From Gammaproteobacteria bacterium Milos-ODIII6 (lineage in GTDB: Bacteria; Pseudomonadota; Gammaproteobacteria; Chromatiales; Chromatiaceae), in assembly GCA_029228645.1 (NCBI GenBank), contig JAPTHR010000002.1, forward strand, positions 124,001 through 188,000: a stretch of 64,000 nucleotides of DNA, written 5' to 3'. This document shows, piece after piece, positions 34,633 through 43,632 of this stretch. Numbering within the stretch: the stretch's first letter is position 1; every line of letters begins with the position of its first letter. Both the position numbers and the translations under genes were made by a program. Under the pieces are notes generated by a model. It ran no database searches. It saw nothing but the letters and a program-made list of their open reading frames with translations, and had not been told where the DNA came from.

Positions 34633-34725
34633 TCAACCAGCGATGATCACCGACAGGAAACTCAGCCAGGACAACACGATCAGTGCAACCACGAGGGTCA
34701 TGGGGAGGTTTTCAAAACTGAACAT
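34633..34725 (-). CDS. 30-residue single-helix membrane protein downstream of ccoS
   Basis: The frame reads MFSFENLPMTLVVALIVLSW and continues LSFLSVIIAG, then TGA. GGAG lies seven bases before the ATG. The peptide is one membrane helix with short ends, and it sits between ccoS (55 bases upstream) and a terminator. That placement and ribosome site argue for a real gene rather than chance. I do not recognise the family. It may be a small subunit or assembly factor of the cbb3 oxidase, because CcoQ and CcoS are also tiny membrane proteins. Confidence 0.55.
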   Translation of the reverse strand: MFSFENLPMTLVVALIVLSWLSFLSVIIAG

Positions 34726-34780
34726 CTTACGTCTCCATCAATTTCGGATTTTCACCCAACCACATAAATGCGTAGCGAGC

Positions 34781-35014
34781 TTACTTGTCGGACGGCGCCT
34801 CGGGGCCGGTTGACCCGGCCTTATCCTTTTCCTTTCTCGCAGCCTCCCTGGCTGCATTCCCCGGAATTAGCGGGTCGTCTTCATCCATCAGGATGCGATA
34901 TCCCTCGCCCTCCAGGTCGTCGTACTGGCCGGTCTTGACCGTCCAGAGGAAGAACGCCAAGGCAACCACCATGAGGACAATGGCCAGGGGAATCAGAAGG
35001 AACAGGATTTCCAT
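34781..35014 (-). CDS. ccoS: cbb3-type oxidase assembly protein CcoS
   Basis: This 77-residue protein has one N-terminal membrane helix (about 3-27), the conserved motif FLWTVKTGQYDDLEGEGYRIL (aromatic and acidic, about 22-42), then a Lys/Asp-rich tail. CcoS is required for cbb3 cofactor insertion together with CcoI. It follows ccoI after a 62-base gap on the same strand, and a small membrane-protein gene comes next. Confidence 0.92.
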   Translation of the reverse strand: MEILFLLIPLAIVLMVVALAFFLWTVKTGQYDDLEGEGYRILMDEDDPLIPGNAAREAARKEKDKAGSTGPEAPSDK

Positions 35015-35076
35015 CAGCGGCTCACATCCATCGCTTGTTGCTAATATACTTTATTTCGAATCCCGAGGAAAGCCAG

Positions 35077-37497
35077 CTATTTCAGCCGCAGTGCATTGAT
35101 CACCACCACCAGCGAACTCAGCGACATGCCGATCGCAGCCATCCAGGGGGCCACCCATCCGGCCGCTGCCAGTGGCACGGCCACCAGATTATAGGTCGCC
35201 GCCCAGGCGAGGTTCTGCTGGATGATGCGGCGGGTCGCGCGCGCCTTGTGCACACCGTCCGCCAAAACCCCCAGGCGCTCGCTCAGCGCCACCATGTCCG
35301 CGCTGGCATGCGCCAGTTGCGCACCCTGGCCCATGGCCACCGAGACGTCGGCCCCTCCAAGGACCGGCGCGTCGTTGACCCCGTCTCCAATCATCGCCAC
35401 CTTGTGGCCACGCTGCTGCAGCGCGCGCACCTGTTCCAGCTTCTCCGAGGGGCGCATGCCGCCGCGCCAGTCAGCGATGCCAAGCTCCCCAGCCACGGCG
35501 GCAACCGCCTGCGGCACGTCGCCACTGTAGATGTATGGTCGCAGGCCGGCCGCTTTGAGTTCCGCGATCGCCTGCGGGGCATCCGCACGTAGCCGATCGT
35601 GCAGCTCAAAACGCGCCAGCCACCCCGCCCGACTGCCCAGGTAGACCTGGGTGCCCTGTGCATCGGCCGGCGCGGACGGTGGCGCCTTGCCGGTCAGTTC
35701 CGCGACGAAGGCGGCATTGCCGAGGCGATAGCTGACCCCATCGATATCGCCCTGCATGCCCTGGCCCGGTCGCGAGCGCAGATCACTCACCACCCGACTG
35801 CCGCTGCCGTGCAACGCCAGTATGCGAGAGACCGGGTGTTCCGAGGATTTCGCCAGCGAGGCGGCCAGCTCCAGGACGGCATCGCGCCCCGTCTCCCCCA
35901 GCGGCTGCACGTCCGCCAGGCTGAGACTGCCGCGCGTCAGGGTGCCGGTCTTGTCGAACACCATGCTGTCCGCGCTGGCCAGGGTTTCGAGCACGTGTCC
36001 GCGCGTAACCAGCAACCCGAGCCGGGTCAGCGCGCCGGTGGCCGCGGTCACCGCCGTCGGGGTCGCGAGCGACAGCGCGCAGGGGCAGGTGACCACCAGC
36101 ACCGCCAGGGTGATCTCGAATGCCCGATCCGGCGCGAGCAGCCACCACGCGCTCGCGACGCTGGCGGCGATCAGCAGCTGCGCCCCGACGAAATAGCCCG
36201 CGATGCGATCGGCGAGCTGCGCCAGGCGCGGTTTTTCCGCCTGCGCCCGGTCGAGCAGGCGCACGATCCCGGAGACCATGGTGTCCTCGCCGACGGACAT
36301 TATCCGCATCTGCAGCGGGCTCTCCACGTTGAGGCTGCCGCCGACCAGGGCGTCGCCCGGGGCGCGATGACGCGGCAGGCTCTCGCCGGTCAGCAGCGAT
36401 TCGTCCACCGAGCTCTCGCCCTCGGTGACCTCCCCGTCCGCCGGCACCGTCTCGCCGGGGCGCACCAGAACGATGTCTCCCGGGCGCAGCTGCGATACCG
36501 AGACCGCCTGGTGTTCACCGTCGGTGATTCGAACGGCGGTCGCCGGGAGCAGCTTGACCAGTTCCTCTGCCGCCTGTCCGGCCTTATGGCGCGCGCCCAT
36601 CTCCAGGTAGCGGCTGGCGAGCAGAAAGAAACTGAACATGCACACCGAGTCGAAATAGATCTCGCCGCTGCCCTGCAGGGTGTGCCATACGCTGGCGCTG
36701 AAGGCCAGGCCGATCGCAAGCGATACCGGCACCTCCATGCTCAGCTGACGGCGGCGCAGATCGCGCCATGCGGTCACGAAGAACCCGGACGAGGAATACA
36801 ACACCACCGGCAGGGTCAGCAGCAGGCTGACCCAGCGCATGAAGTGCTCGATATTGACCTCCATGCCCGAGTAATCGCCCGCATACATGGCGATCGCCAG
36901 CATCATGACCTGCATGGCGCCGAGGCCGGCCACGAACAGGCGCCTCAGTGCCTGGGATTTCTCTTTCTTCTGGACCGCCTGCTGACGACCCGGGTCGTAG
37001 GGATGCGCAACGTAGCCGATGCTGCTGATCGCCTTGAGGATATCGGAGAGATGGACCTGACTGTCGTCCCAGACCGCGTGCGCACGGTGGGTGGTGTAGT
37101 TGACCTGGAATTCGTGTACCCCCGGCAGGGCACGCACATGCCGCTCGTTCAGCCACACGCAGGCAGCGCAGGTGATGCCCTCGAGGATCAGCGAGGCATG
37201 CTTGAGGTTGCGTTCGTCCACCTGCACGAAACCGGCCTGCAGTTCCGGCTGGTCGTACAGGTCCATGCGCGCCAGCTCTTCCGGGATCAGTTCTTCCGGG
37301 CGTCCACTGGGTGTATCGCGATGCCTGTAGAAGGAGGTGAGCCCGCCATCCACGATCGCCTGCGCCACCGCCTGACAGCCCTGGCAGCACATGTTGTGGA
37401 TCTCACCATCGATCTCGACCGGGTAATCCGCGTTGGACGGGACCGGAAGACCGCAGTGAAAACAGGCCTCCTCCTGTTTGGCGCTCGCCTGCTTCAA
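35077..37497 (-). CDS. ccoI: Copper-exporting P-type ATPase CcoI/FixI for cbb3 oxidase
   Basis: This 806-residue P1B-ATPase loads copper for the CuB site of cbb3 oxidase. The N-terminus has a Cys-rich segment (CFHCGLPVP, then MCCQGCQAV) and a heavy-metal domain with GITCAAC (about 90-96). Eight membrane helices, the metal-path CPC (VTCPCALS), phosphorylation DKTGT, and GDGVNDAP follow in order. The only in-frame start near the fixH stop is a TTG two bases later; no good ribosome site is seen, so coupling to fixH is likely. Confidence 0.93.
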   Translation of the reverse strand: MKQASAKQEEACFHCGLPVPSNADYPVEIDGEIHNMCCQGCQAVAQAIVDGGLTSFYRHRDTPSGRPEELIPEELARMDLYDQPELQAGFVQVDERNLKHASLILEGITCAACVWLNERHVRALPGVHEFQVNYTTHRAHAVWDDSQVHLSDILKAISSIGYVAHPYDPGRQQAVQKKEKSQALRRLFVAGLGAMQVMMLAIAMYAGDYSGMEVNIEHFMRWVSLLLTLPVVLYSSSGFFVTAWRDLRRRQLSMEVPVSLAIGLAFSASVWHTLQGSGEIYFDSVCMFSFFLLASRYLEMGARHKAGQAAEELVKLLPATAVRITDGEHQAVSVSQLRPGDIVLVRPGETVPADGEVTEGESSVDESLLTGESLPRHRAPGDALVGGSLNVESPLQMRIMSVGEDTMVSGIVRLLDRAQAEKPRLAQLADRIAGYFVGAQLLIAASVASAWWLLAPDRAFEITLAVLVVTCPCALSLATPTAVTAATGALTRLGLLVTRGHVLETLASADSMVFDKTGTLTRGSLSLADVQPLGETGRDAVLELAASLAKSSEHPVSRILALHGSGSRVVSDLRSRPGQGMQGDIDGVSYRLGNAAFVAELTGKAPPSAPADAQGTQVYLGSRAGWLARFELHDRLRADAPQAIAELKAAGLRPYIYSGDVPQAVAAVAGELGIADWRGGMRPSEKLEQVRALQQRGHKVAMIGDGVNDAPVLGGADVSVAMGQGAQLAHASADMVALSERLGVLADGVHKARATRRIIQQNLAWAATYNLVAVPLAAAGWVAPWMAAIGMSLSSLVVVINALRLK

Positions 37498-37499
37498 GG

Positions 37500-38300
37500 T
37501 CAGCCGCTGCCCGCCGGATCGACGAAGGTGTTGGCGCGGATTTCATGCAGATCCTCGCCACGGCGGATCTGCAGCACCAGGTTCCAGGCACCCTGCCGCG
37601 GCATGTCGATACGGGTGCGGTACTCGCCAGCGCCCACCTCGGTGAGGGTGAATGCGAAGTCGTCACGGCTGTCGGAGGTCCGCAGAAACTGACCGGCAAT
37701 CTCGGCACCGGGGACCGGGCGACCCTCGCGATCGCGCACCTCGACGATGAAATCCTCCGGCTGACCGACGACCGGCCTGTGCCGCCAGCCCTTGCGCACC
37801 TGCCAACCGCGCGCGACCTGTGCCTCGACCTGGCGCAGATAGGCGTTGTACTGGCTTTCCTTTTCCTGGTAATCGTGTGACACCACGCCGGGGAATCGCG
37901 AGACCGCGACGCCGCTGTCCTTGGGTTTCGGCAGGAGCTCGGCAAAGATGCCGGTAATGCCGCGCTCGGCGACCGTCACGAACACGATGTTGATGGTGAT
38001 CACGCCGACGAAAAAGGCCACGATCAGTGCCGGCGCCCAGTGCCAGCCCTTGCCGACGCGCGAGCCGATCATGCCGAGCGCATACGCCAGGGTGAGGAAG
38101 ATCGCCAGCTGCATGGCGAATATATCGGCACCCGGCCACTGGATGATCGCCCACGGTACGTAGGCGAGCACGACCAGCATCGCGACCGCCATGGCGGCGG
38201 CCTTGCCGGTCAGCCCGAACAGGCGCGTCAGCACAAGGTACGCGACCAGTTCGGCGGCTACGCCCAGGCCGATGATTCCGAGTAATTCTCCTGCATGCAT
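37500..38300 (-). CDS. ccoH: FixH/CcoH-type protein with an N-terminal multi-helix domain
   Basis: This 266-residue protein is longer than ordinary FixH (about 150-170). Residues 1-113 form about four membrane helices with a KGWHW segment. A FixH-like part follows, starting near the final helix (VGVITINIVFVTVA), with the periplasmic VVSHDYQEKESQYNAYLRQ motif (about 140-158) and a C-terminal beta domain carrying EDFIVEVRD and GAWNLVLQIRRGE. FixH contributes to cbb3 assembly with FixI. It is placed directly between ccoG and ccoI, so the role is secure even though the N-terminal domain is unexplained. Confidence 0.82.
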   Translation of the reverse strand: MHAGELLGIIGLGVAAELVAYLVLTRLFGLTGKAAAMAVAMLVVLAYVPWAIIQWPGADIFAMQLAIFLTLAYALGMIGSRVGKGWHWAPALIVAFFVGVITINIVFVTVAERGITGIFAELLPKPKDSGVAVSRFPGVVSHDYQEKESQYNAYLRQVEAQVARGWQVRKGWRHRPVVGQPEDFIVEVRDREGRPVPGAEIAGQFLRTSDSRDDFAFTLTEVGAGEYRTRIDMPRQGAWNLVLQIRRGEDLHEIRANTFVDPAGSG

Positions 38301-38303
38301 GGA

Positions 38304-39719
38304 TCAACCCTTGGGAACGTAGAAGATCGTTTCGTGCGCCAATGGCGGCAGGCCGCTGTCCGTGTCCGGGGTGGCGATCAATCGCACCGGATGGGTATGG
38401 CCATCCCGCACCCGGGGCTCGGCCTTGATGTGCGCGTTCAGGCGCAGCCGCTGTTCCGGCCGCAGGGTCACTTGCGGGAACTCCATGGCCAGTTCCGCGT
38501 TCGGCAGGCCCTCGATGGAGAAGTTCAGCCGCAGTGAATGGCCGGTCTTGTTGTTGACCTTGATTTCGTAGCTGTTTTCGATGCGTCCGTCGGAGAGACG
38601 CACGAAGATCGGTTGGCGCACCTGACTGACGGACAGGTCGAACGGCGCCTGGTTGCCGATGCTCCACACCAGCAGCGAGACCGCGACCAGCAGGACCGCC
38701 AGGTAACCGATCACCTTGGGACGCAGCGTGTTCGCCTTTTCACCGCCCTCCTCGACCCGCTCGGAGGTATACCCCACCAGGCCCCGCTCCCAGCCGAGGG
38801 AATCCATGATGGTGTCGCAGGCATCGATACACAGGGCGCAGGAGATGCACTGGATCTGCAGGCCGTTACGGATATCGATCCCCGTGGGGCAGACCTGCAC
38901 GCAGTAGCCGCAGTCGATGCAGTCCCCCACCCCGGCCTCAGCGCGGGCCTCGCGGGTCTTGAGATCACGTCCGAGACGGCTGCGTCCGTTTTCACCCTCG
39001 CCGCGTGCCTGGTCATACGAGACGATCAGGGTATCGCGGTCGAACATCACGCTCTGGAAGCGCGCATACGGACACATGTAGGTGCACACCTGCTCACGCG
39101 CGATCCCCGCCATCACGTAGGTGGTCGTGGTCAGGAACAGCGCGGTCGCGTAAGCGGCGAAGGGCGCCTGACCGGTGAAGAAATCGATCACCAGGCGCGG
39201 TGCGTCATCCCAGTACAGGACAAAGGTCAGGCCGGTGATAAAGGCGACCAGGAGCCACAGCAAGTGGGTCACGCCAATCCTGAGCACCTTTGCGGCATTC
39301 CAGGGCTGCTTGCTCAGGCGAATACGCGCCGGCCGCTCGCCCTGGACCAGGCGCTCGATCTGGATGAACACATCGGTCCACAGGGTCTGAAAACAGAAAT
39401 AGCCGCAGAACACCCGGCCCCCAATACCGGTCACGAAGAACAGCAGATAGGCAAAGATCATCAGGATCCCGGCCAGCCAGAAGATATCCTGCGGGTAGAC
39501 GACCAGGTCGAAGATGTAGAACTTGCGCCCTACCAGGTCGAACAGGACCGCCTGGCCGGGACCGCTCTCGCGCTCCCACCGCAGCCACGGCAACAGGAAG
39601 TAGACCCCGTAGGCCAGCGCGAGCACACCCCATTTGAGGTTGCGAAAACGTCCCTGCACCGATCGCGGAAAGATCGACTGGCGGGGGGCGTAGAGTTGGA
39701 CTTCGCTGTCATCTGACAT
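38304..39719 (-). CDS. ccoG: cbb3 oxidase accessory ferredoxin-like protein CcoG/FixG
   Basis: This 471-residue membrane protein has about five helices and cysteine-rich segments: YFCFQTLWTD-type Cys early, CTYMCPYARFQ (about 210), and two [4Fe-4S] motifs (CIDCGYCVQVCPTGID, about 265, and CISCALCIDACD, about 290). A periplasmic immunoglobulin-like C-terminal domain follows. CcoG reduces Cu(II) during cbb3 assembly in studied species. It starts the accessory operon ccoG-fixH-ccoI-ccoS, after a terminator that ends ccoNOQP. Confidence 0.94.
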   Translation of the reverse strand: MSDDSEVQLYAPRQSIFPRSVQGRFRNLKWGVLALAYGVYFLLPWLRWERESGPGQAVLFDLVGRKFYIFDLVVYPQDIFWLAGILMIFAYLLFFVTGIGGRVFCGYFCFQTLWTDVFIQIERLVQGERPARIRLSKQPWNAAKVLRIGVTHLLWLLVAFITGLTFVLYWDDAPRLVIDFFTGQAPFAAYATALFLTTTTYVMAGIAREQVCTYMCPYARFQSVMFDRDTLIVSYDQARGEGENGRSRLGRDLKTREARAEAGVGDCIDCGYCVQVCPTGIDIRNGLQIQCISCALCIDACDTIMDSLGWERGLVGYTSERVEEGGEKANTLRPKVIGYLAVLLVAVSLLVWSIGNQAPFDLSVSQVRQPIFVRLSDGRIENSYEIKVNNKTGHSLRLNFSIEGLPNAELAMEFPQVTLRPEQRLRLNAHIKAEPRVRDGHTHPVRLIATPDTDSGLPPLAHETIFYVPKG

Positions 39720-39830
39720 GGTGCTACTCGATGCATCCGGGCCGGGAGAGCGCGCCGGCGCCGCGGAACCGCCCCGGGGCGTCGACTACAGGCGGCGCAA
39801 CAGCCGCAGAATTCGGACCGGGGAGAAAAG

Positions 39831-39852
39831 AAAAGGCCGCGAACGGCCTTTT
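39831..39852 (-). terminator. Intrinsic terminator after ccoP
   Basis: AAAAGGCCG and CGGCCTTTT form a nine-base stem with a four-base loop, followed on the minus strand by TTTTCTTTTC. It begins 23 bases past the ccoP stop and separates the ccoNOQP transcript from ccoG. The symmetric A/T flanks allow some action in either direction. Confidence 0.85.
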
Positions 39853-39874
39853 CCTCTGCGTCCCGCGGCGGGAT

Positions 39875-40798
39875 CTACTGACCGCCTCCGAGGCCGTGTA
39901 CGTACACGGTCAGCAGCTTGATCTCGTCCTCGCTGAGGCGATCCGACCAGCCCGGCATGACGCGCTGAACGCCAGCGGTGATGATCTGCTCGACCCGCTT
40001 GAGTTTCTGCTCGTCAGTGGTGGCCCCGGGGACATCGGCGACGGTCCATATCTGGTCGGTCAGGTTGGCCGCGCCCTGGCTGTACAGCCCGGTCGCATCC
40101 TTCGTATGACAGTAATAGCAACCTGCGGTTTCGCTCTCGAACAGCGCCTTGCCGGCCTGTGCATCGGCCGCATCCACGCTGTTGCCCGACAGGCTCAGCA
40201 CGTAGCTGGCAAGCTGGCGTGTCTGGGTCTCATCCAGGACCCCCTTGAAGGGCGGCATGTAGCCCAGGCGGCCATGCACGAGGGTCTCCTGGATGCGTTC
40301 GATCGAGCCACCCCAGAGCCAGTCATCGTCACGCAGGTTGGGGTAGTTGCCGATCAGTGCCGGCGCACCCCCGGTACCATGACAACCGGCGCAGTTGTCG
40401 GCGAACAACACCTTGGCCATGGACTGGGTGAACGCGGTCATATCGGGGTCAGCCGCGATTTCCTCGTAGGAGGCGGCGCTGACCTTCTCCAGGTAGGCCT
40501 TCTGCTTGAGCGCGCTGGCGCCGGATTGCATGTCGCGGATCAACTCGGCACGGGTGTTCCAGCCGGTGGTGACCTCGTTGCCGTCCTTGTCCTGGTAGGT
40601 GGTGGTCGCCAGACCCTTGGTGTAGCTGGTGCCCACGGGCCAGGCCGGGTACATGATCCAGTAGATGGCCGCGAAAACAATGGTCGCGTAAAAGGTCCAC
40701 AACCACCAGGTGGGCAGCGGATTGTTGAATTCCTGCAGGTCTCCGTCCCATGCGTGGCCGGTGGTCTGTACGGCCTTGTCTTGCGTTTGATCAGCCAT
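39875..40798 (-). CDS. ccoP: cbb3 oxidase diheme cytochrome c subunit CcoP
   Basis: This 307-residue subunit passes electrons from soluble cytochrome c to CcoO/CcoN. An N-terminal membrane helix (about 31-50) is followed by two c-type heme motifs in the periplasm: CAGCH at 136-140 and CYYCH at 227-231. It also has the axial-ligand segments LGYMPPF and VMPGW. Its ATG overlaps the ccoQ stop by eight bases. Confidence 0.95.
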   Translation of the reverse strand: MADQTQDKAVQTTGHAWDGDLQEFNNPLPTWWLWTFYATIVFAAIYWIMYPAWPVGTSYTKGLATTTYQDKDGNEVTTGWNTRAELIRDMQSGASALKQKAYLEKVSAASYEEIAADPDMTAFTQSMAKVLFADNCAGCHGTGGAPALIGNYPNLRDDDWLWGGSIERIQETLVHGRLGYMPPFKGVLDETQTRQLASYVLSLSGNSVDAADAQAGKALFESETAGCYYCHTKDATGLYSQGAANLTDQIWTVADVPGATTDEQKLKRVEQIITAGVQRVMPGWSDRLSEDEIKLLTVYVHGLGGGQ

Positions 40799-41003
40799 TG
40801 TCTTGATCCTTGTCTGCTACCTTTGGGTCCTGCTGCGATGCGGGTTTGTCATCGTCCAGAAACGGAATGTTCTTGTACGACTCCAGCCGCTTGGCGCGCT
40901 TCTTACCGCTGAAGACATAGATGACGATGCCCACGAAGGTGACGAAGAAAATCACCAGCGCCAGTGGCTTGGTGTTCTCCATCTGGGACAGCCATTCAAA
41001 CAT
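40791..41003 (-). CDS. ccoQ: cbb3 oxidase small subunit CcoQ
   Basis: This 70-residue protein starts at 41003, where a single membrane helix (about 11-31; LALVIFFVTFVGIVIYVF) follows a short N-terminus. KKRAKRLESYKNIPFLDDD, the conserved CcoQ tail, comes next, and an acidic C-terminus ends the protein. CcoQ stabilises the CcoN-CcoO-CcoP complex. Earlier in-frame starts give a non-membrane leader and are less likely. It lies between ccoO and ccoP and overlaps ccoP. Confidence 0.9.
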   Translation of the reverse strand: MFEWLSQMENTKPLALVIFFVTFVGIVIYVFSGKKRAKRLESYKNIPFLDDDKPASQQDPKVADKDQDNG

Positions 41004-41044
41004 CGCGCGAGAACCTGCTCTTTTCTTAGGGTTGCCTACCGAAC

Positions 41045-41785
41045 TCAACGGAATTCGGTGAAGTAACCCTCGTCATACTTGCTGAAGTCCACCATGGTGC
41101 CGAGCACCTGGAGGTAGGCCACCAGGGCATCCATCTCGGTCAGGCGGGAACGATCACCGTCGAAGTTGCCCTTCTCGGCCTGAGCGACCAGGTTCCGGTC
41201 GGCCTGGTGGATATCGAACTGGGCGGCCATCTCGGCGCCGAACTTCTCGACGTTCGCCTGGTACTCCTCGTCCGTATCGGAATACGGCACACCGACAATC
41301 CGGAGCGCACGCATGCGAGCGGCGATGTCGGAATAGTCGAGGTCGTTTTTCAGCAACCAGGGGTAGTTCGGCATGATCGATTCCGGCACCACGTCGCGCG
41401 GGCTGTTGAGGTGCTGCACATGCCAGGTGTTGGAGTACTTGCCGCCGACCCGCGCCAGGTCAGGGCCGGTGCGCTTGGAGCCCCACTGGAAGGGGTGGTC
41501 GTACTTCGATTCAGCCGCCAGCGAGTAGTGTCCGTAGCGCATATCCTCATCGCGGAAAGGTCGCACCATCTGCGAGTGACAGGTGTAGCAACCCTCGCGG
41601 ATGTAGATATCCCGGCCGCGCTGCTCGAGCGGGGTGTAGGGACGAACGCCCTCCACCTTCTCCACGGTGTCATTGATGTAGTACAGCGGCACGATCTCCA
41701 CCAAGCCACCGATGCTGATCGCCAGCAGGGTGAGGACGATCATCAGGCCGGCATTGATCTCGATACTTTCGTGAGTAAATTTCAT
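41045..41785 (-). CDS. ccoO: cbb3 oxidase monoheme cytochrome c subunit CcoO
   Basis: This 246-residue subunit has one N-terminal membrane helix (about 12-35) and one c-heme motif CYTCH at 66-70. [15 protein letters not shown] (about 100) and SIMPNYPWL (the Met ligand, about 135) follow. CcoO hands electrons to the CcoN heme b. It follows ccoN by 14 bases. Confidence 0.95.
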   Translation of the reverse strand: MKFTHESIEINAGLMIVLTLLAISIGGLVEIVPLYYINDTVEKVEGVRPYTPLEQRGRDIYIREGCYTCHSQMVRPFRDEDMRYGHYSLAAESKYDHPFQWGSKRTGPDLARVGGKYSNTWHVQHLNSPRDVVPESIMPNYPWLLKNDLDYSDIAARMRALRIVGVPYSDTDEEYQANVEKFGAEMAAQFDIHQADRNLVAQAEKGNFDGDRSRLTEMDALVAYLQVLGTMVDFSKYDEGYFTEFR

Positions 41786-41799
41786 CTCTTAACTACCTC

Positions 41800-43260
41800 T
41801 CAAGCCCCGGCCCGGGCCACCTTGGCGGCCATCGCGCCCTGCAGGGCGGCTTGCTCCTGCTTGGCGGCACGGATGGTCATCGCGACGTTGAAGCACATCA
41901 CCAGGATGCCGCTGACGAAGAACATACCGCCGAGCATGCGGACCACGAGCGGCCAGTGCATGAACTGAACGGTCTCGATGAAGGTGTAGGCCAGGTTGCC
42001 GTAATCATCGAAGGCACGCAGCATCAGGCCCTGTCCGATACCGGATACCCACATCGCGGCGATGTAGAGCACGATGCCGATGGTCGCAAGCCAGAAGTGC
42101 ACGTAGATCAGCGAGGTACTCCACATGCGCGTGTCCCACAGGCGCGGGATGAGGTGGTAGAAGGACCCGAAGGAAATCATCGCCACCCAGCCGAGGGCGC
42201 CGGAGTGCACGTGGCCAACGGTCCAGTCGGTGTAATGCGACAAGGCGTTGACGCTCTTGAGCGACATCATCGGCCCCTCGAAGGTCGACATGCCGTAGAA
42301 CGACAGCGCGGTGATCAGGAACAGCATGATCGGGTCGGTCCGCAGCTTCTCCCACGCGCCGGATAGGGTCATGATGCCGTTGATCATGCCGCCCCAGGAA
42401 GGCATCAGCAGCATGATAGAGAATGCCGCCGCGAGTGAGGAGGTCCAGTCCGGCAACGCGGTCCAGTGCAGGTGGTGACCACCGACCCACATGTACATGA
42501 AGGACAGCGCCCAGAAATGGATGATCGACAGGCGATACGAGTAAATCGGGCGACCTGCCTGCTTGGGCACGAAGTAGTACATCATGCCGAGGAAGGCGGC
42601 GGTCAGGAAGAATCCGACCGCGTTGTGGCCGTACCACCACTGCACCATGGCGTCCTGAACACCGGCATACACGCTGTAGGACTCCGGATGGAACAGGCCC
42701 ACCGGCACCGCCAGGTTGCGGAAGATGTGCAGGATGGCGGTCGCCAGGATGAACGCCAAATAGAACCAGTTGGCGACGTAGATGTGCGGCTGCGAGCGAC
42801 GACGCAGGGTCTGCACGAAGACCAGGAAGTACGCGACCCACACGACGGCGATCAGGATGTCGACGTACCAGGGGAACTCGGCGTACTCCTTGCCGTCGGT
42901 AATACCGTTGAGGTAACCGATCACCCCGATGGCGAGGGCCGCCTGCCAGCCCCAGAAGGTGAAATTGGCCAGCCCCCCGTTCCACAGGCGCGCCTGGCTG
43001 GTGCGCTGCACCACATAATAAGACGTCGCAAACAGGGCGTTACCACCGAAGCCGAAGATGACCATGCTGGTGTGGCCCGGACGAAGACGCCCGAAGGAAA
43101 TCTCCGCCATATCGAAATTGAGGAAAGGAAACGCCAGCTCGGCGGCGATGTAGGTGCCCGCGGTCATACCGAGCACACCCCAGAAAAGAGCCGCGATAGC
43201 AAATTTCTTGACGATGTCGTAGTCGTACTGCGTATCCACAGCTACTGCACCTTGTGCCAT
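41800..43260 (-). CDS. ccoN: cbb3-type cytochrome c oxidase catalytic subunit CcoN
   Basis: This 486-residue high-affinity oxidase subunit reduces O2 at a heme b3-CuB centre and pumps protons. All ligand positions are intact: GHTSMV for low-spin heme in helix II, the GHNAVGF region of helix VI with the C-type Tyr in helix VII, GGHHLHW for CuB, and [10 protein letters not shown] for the two hemes. The start at 43260 is chosen over an upstream codon because GAGG precedes it. A good promoter is upstream. Expression is usually microaerobic via FNR/Anr; I found no clear FNR box. Confidence 0.96.
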   Translation of the reverse strand: MAQGAVAVDTQYDYDIVKKFAIAALFWGVLGMTAGTYIAAELAFPFLNFDMAEISFGRLRPGHTSMVIFGFGGNALFATSYYVVQRTSQARLWNGGLANFTFWGWQAALAIGVIGYLNGITDGKEYAEFPWYVDILIAVVWVAYFLVFVQTLRRRSQPHIYVANWFYLAFILATAILHIFRNLAVPVGLFHPESYSVYAGVQDAMVQWWYGHNAVGFFLTAAFLGMMYYFVPKQAGRPIYSYRLSIIHFWALSFMYMWVGGHHLHWTALPDWTSSLAAAFSIMLLMPSWGGMINGIMTLSGAWEKLRTDPIMLFLITALSFYGMSTFEGPMMSLKSVNALSHYTDWTVGHVHSGALGWVAMISFGSFYHLIPRLWDTRMWSTSLIYVHFWLATIGIVLYIAAMWVSGIGQGLMLRAFDDYGNLAYTFIETVQFMHWPLVVRMLGGMFFVSGILVMCFNVAMTIRAAKQEQAALQGAMAAKVARAGA

Positions 43261-43632
43261 AGGACGAACCTCACCCGCTTGACTGAATTGAATCCCCACA
43301 GCCCGGACCACTACCGCAAACCGGGCCGCCGCAAGCGACCAAAACCGCCAGGTTCAGGTCGTTTGTATCTTCTCTGCGCCCCTTCTGGCGTCGGTTCTTG
43401 CAACCGAGTGACAGGCGCAAAGCGGACGAAGAGTAAAAAAACGGAGAGCATTAGTCAATTCTGAAATAGTTGCGGACCCGGCCCGAAAGTTCGGTCCCAG
43501 CCTGCAACCGCAACCCGCGGCCAAGGCCGCGACGGAAGCGGTGATCCGCTGGCGCGGGACCAGCGAAAGTGGAAAAATGTCCAGGTCATTGCCCGGCGCC
43601 CGTACACGTCGAAACCTTCGGAAATCTGTCCA
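43261..43632. other. 372-base divergent region between ccoN and the oxidase-like gene
   Basis: No coding sequence is visible. It contains the ccoN promoter (43430-43458), a perfect GC-rich palindrome CGCGGCC-AA-GGCCGCG at 43516-43531 that might be an operator, and an AT-poor leader before the GTG at 43633. I see no TTGAT-N4-ATCAA FNR/Anr box. Confidence 0.6.
43430..43458 (-). promoter_or_regulatory. Sigma-70 promoter of ccoNOQP
   Basis: On the minus strand TTGACT (43458-43453) is five of six to consensus and is followed after 17 bases by TACTCT (43435-43430). The leader to the ccoN ATG is about 165 bases. No other promoter-like pair in the divergent region is as good. Confidence 0.55.

Noticed and set aside
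43261-43632. FNR/Anr box expected before ccoNOQP
   Set aside because: No TTGAT-N4-ATCAA or close variant is present. I therefore do not claim oxygen-responsive control by FNR from the sequence.
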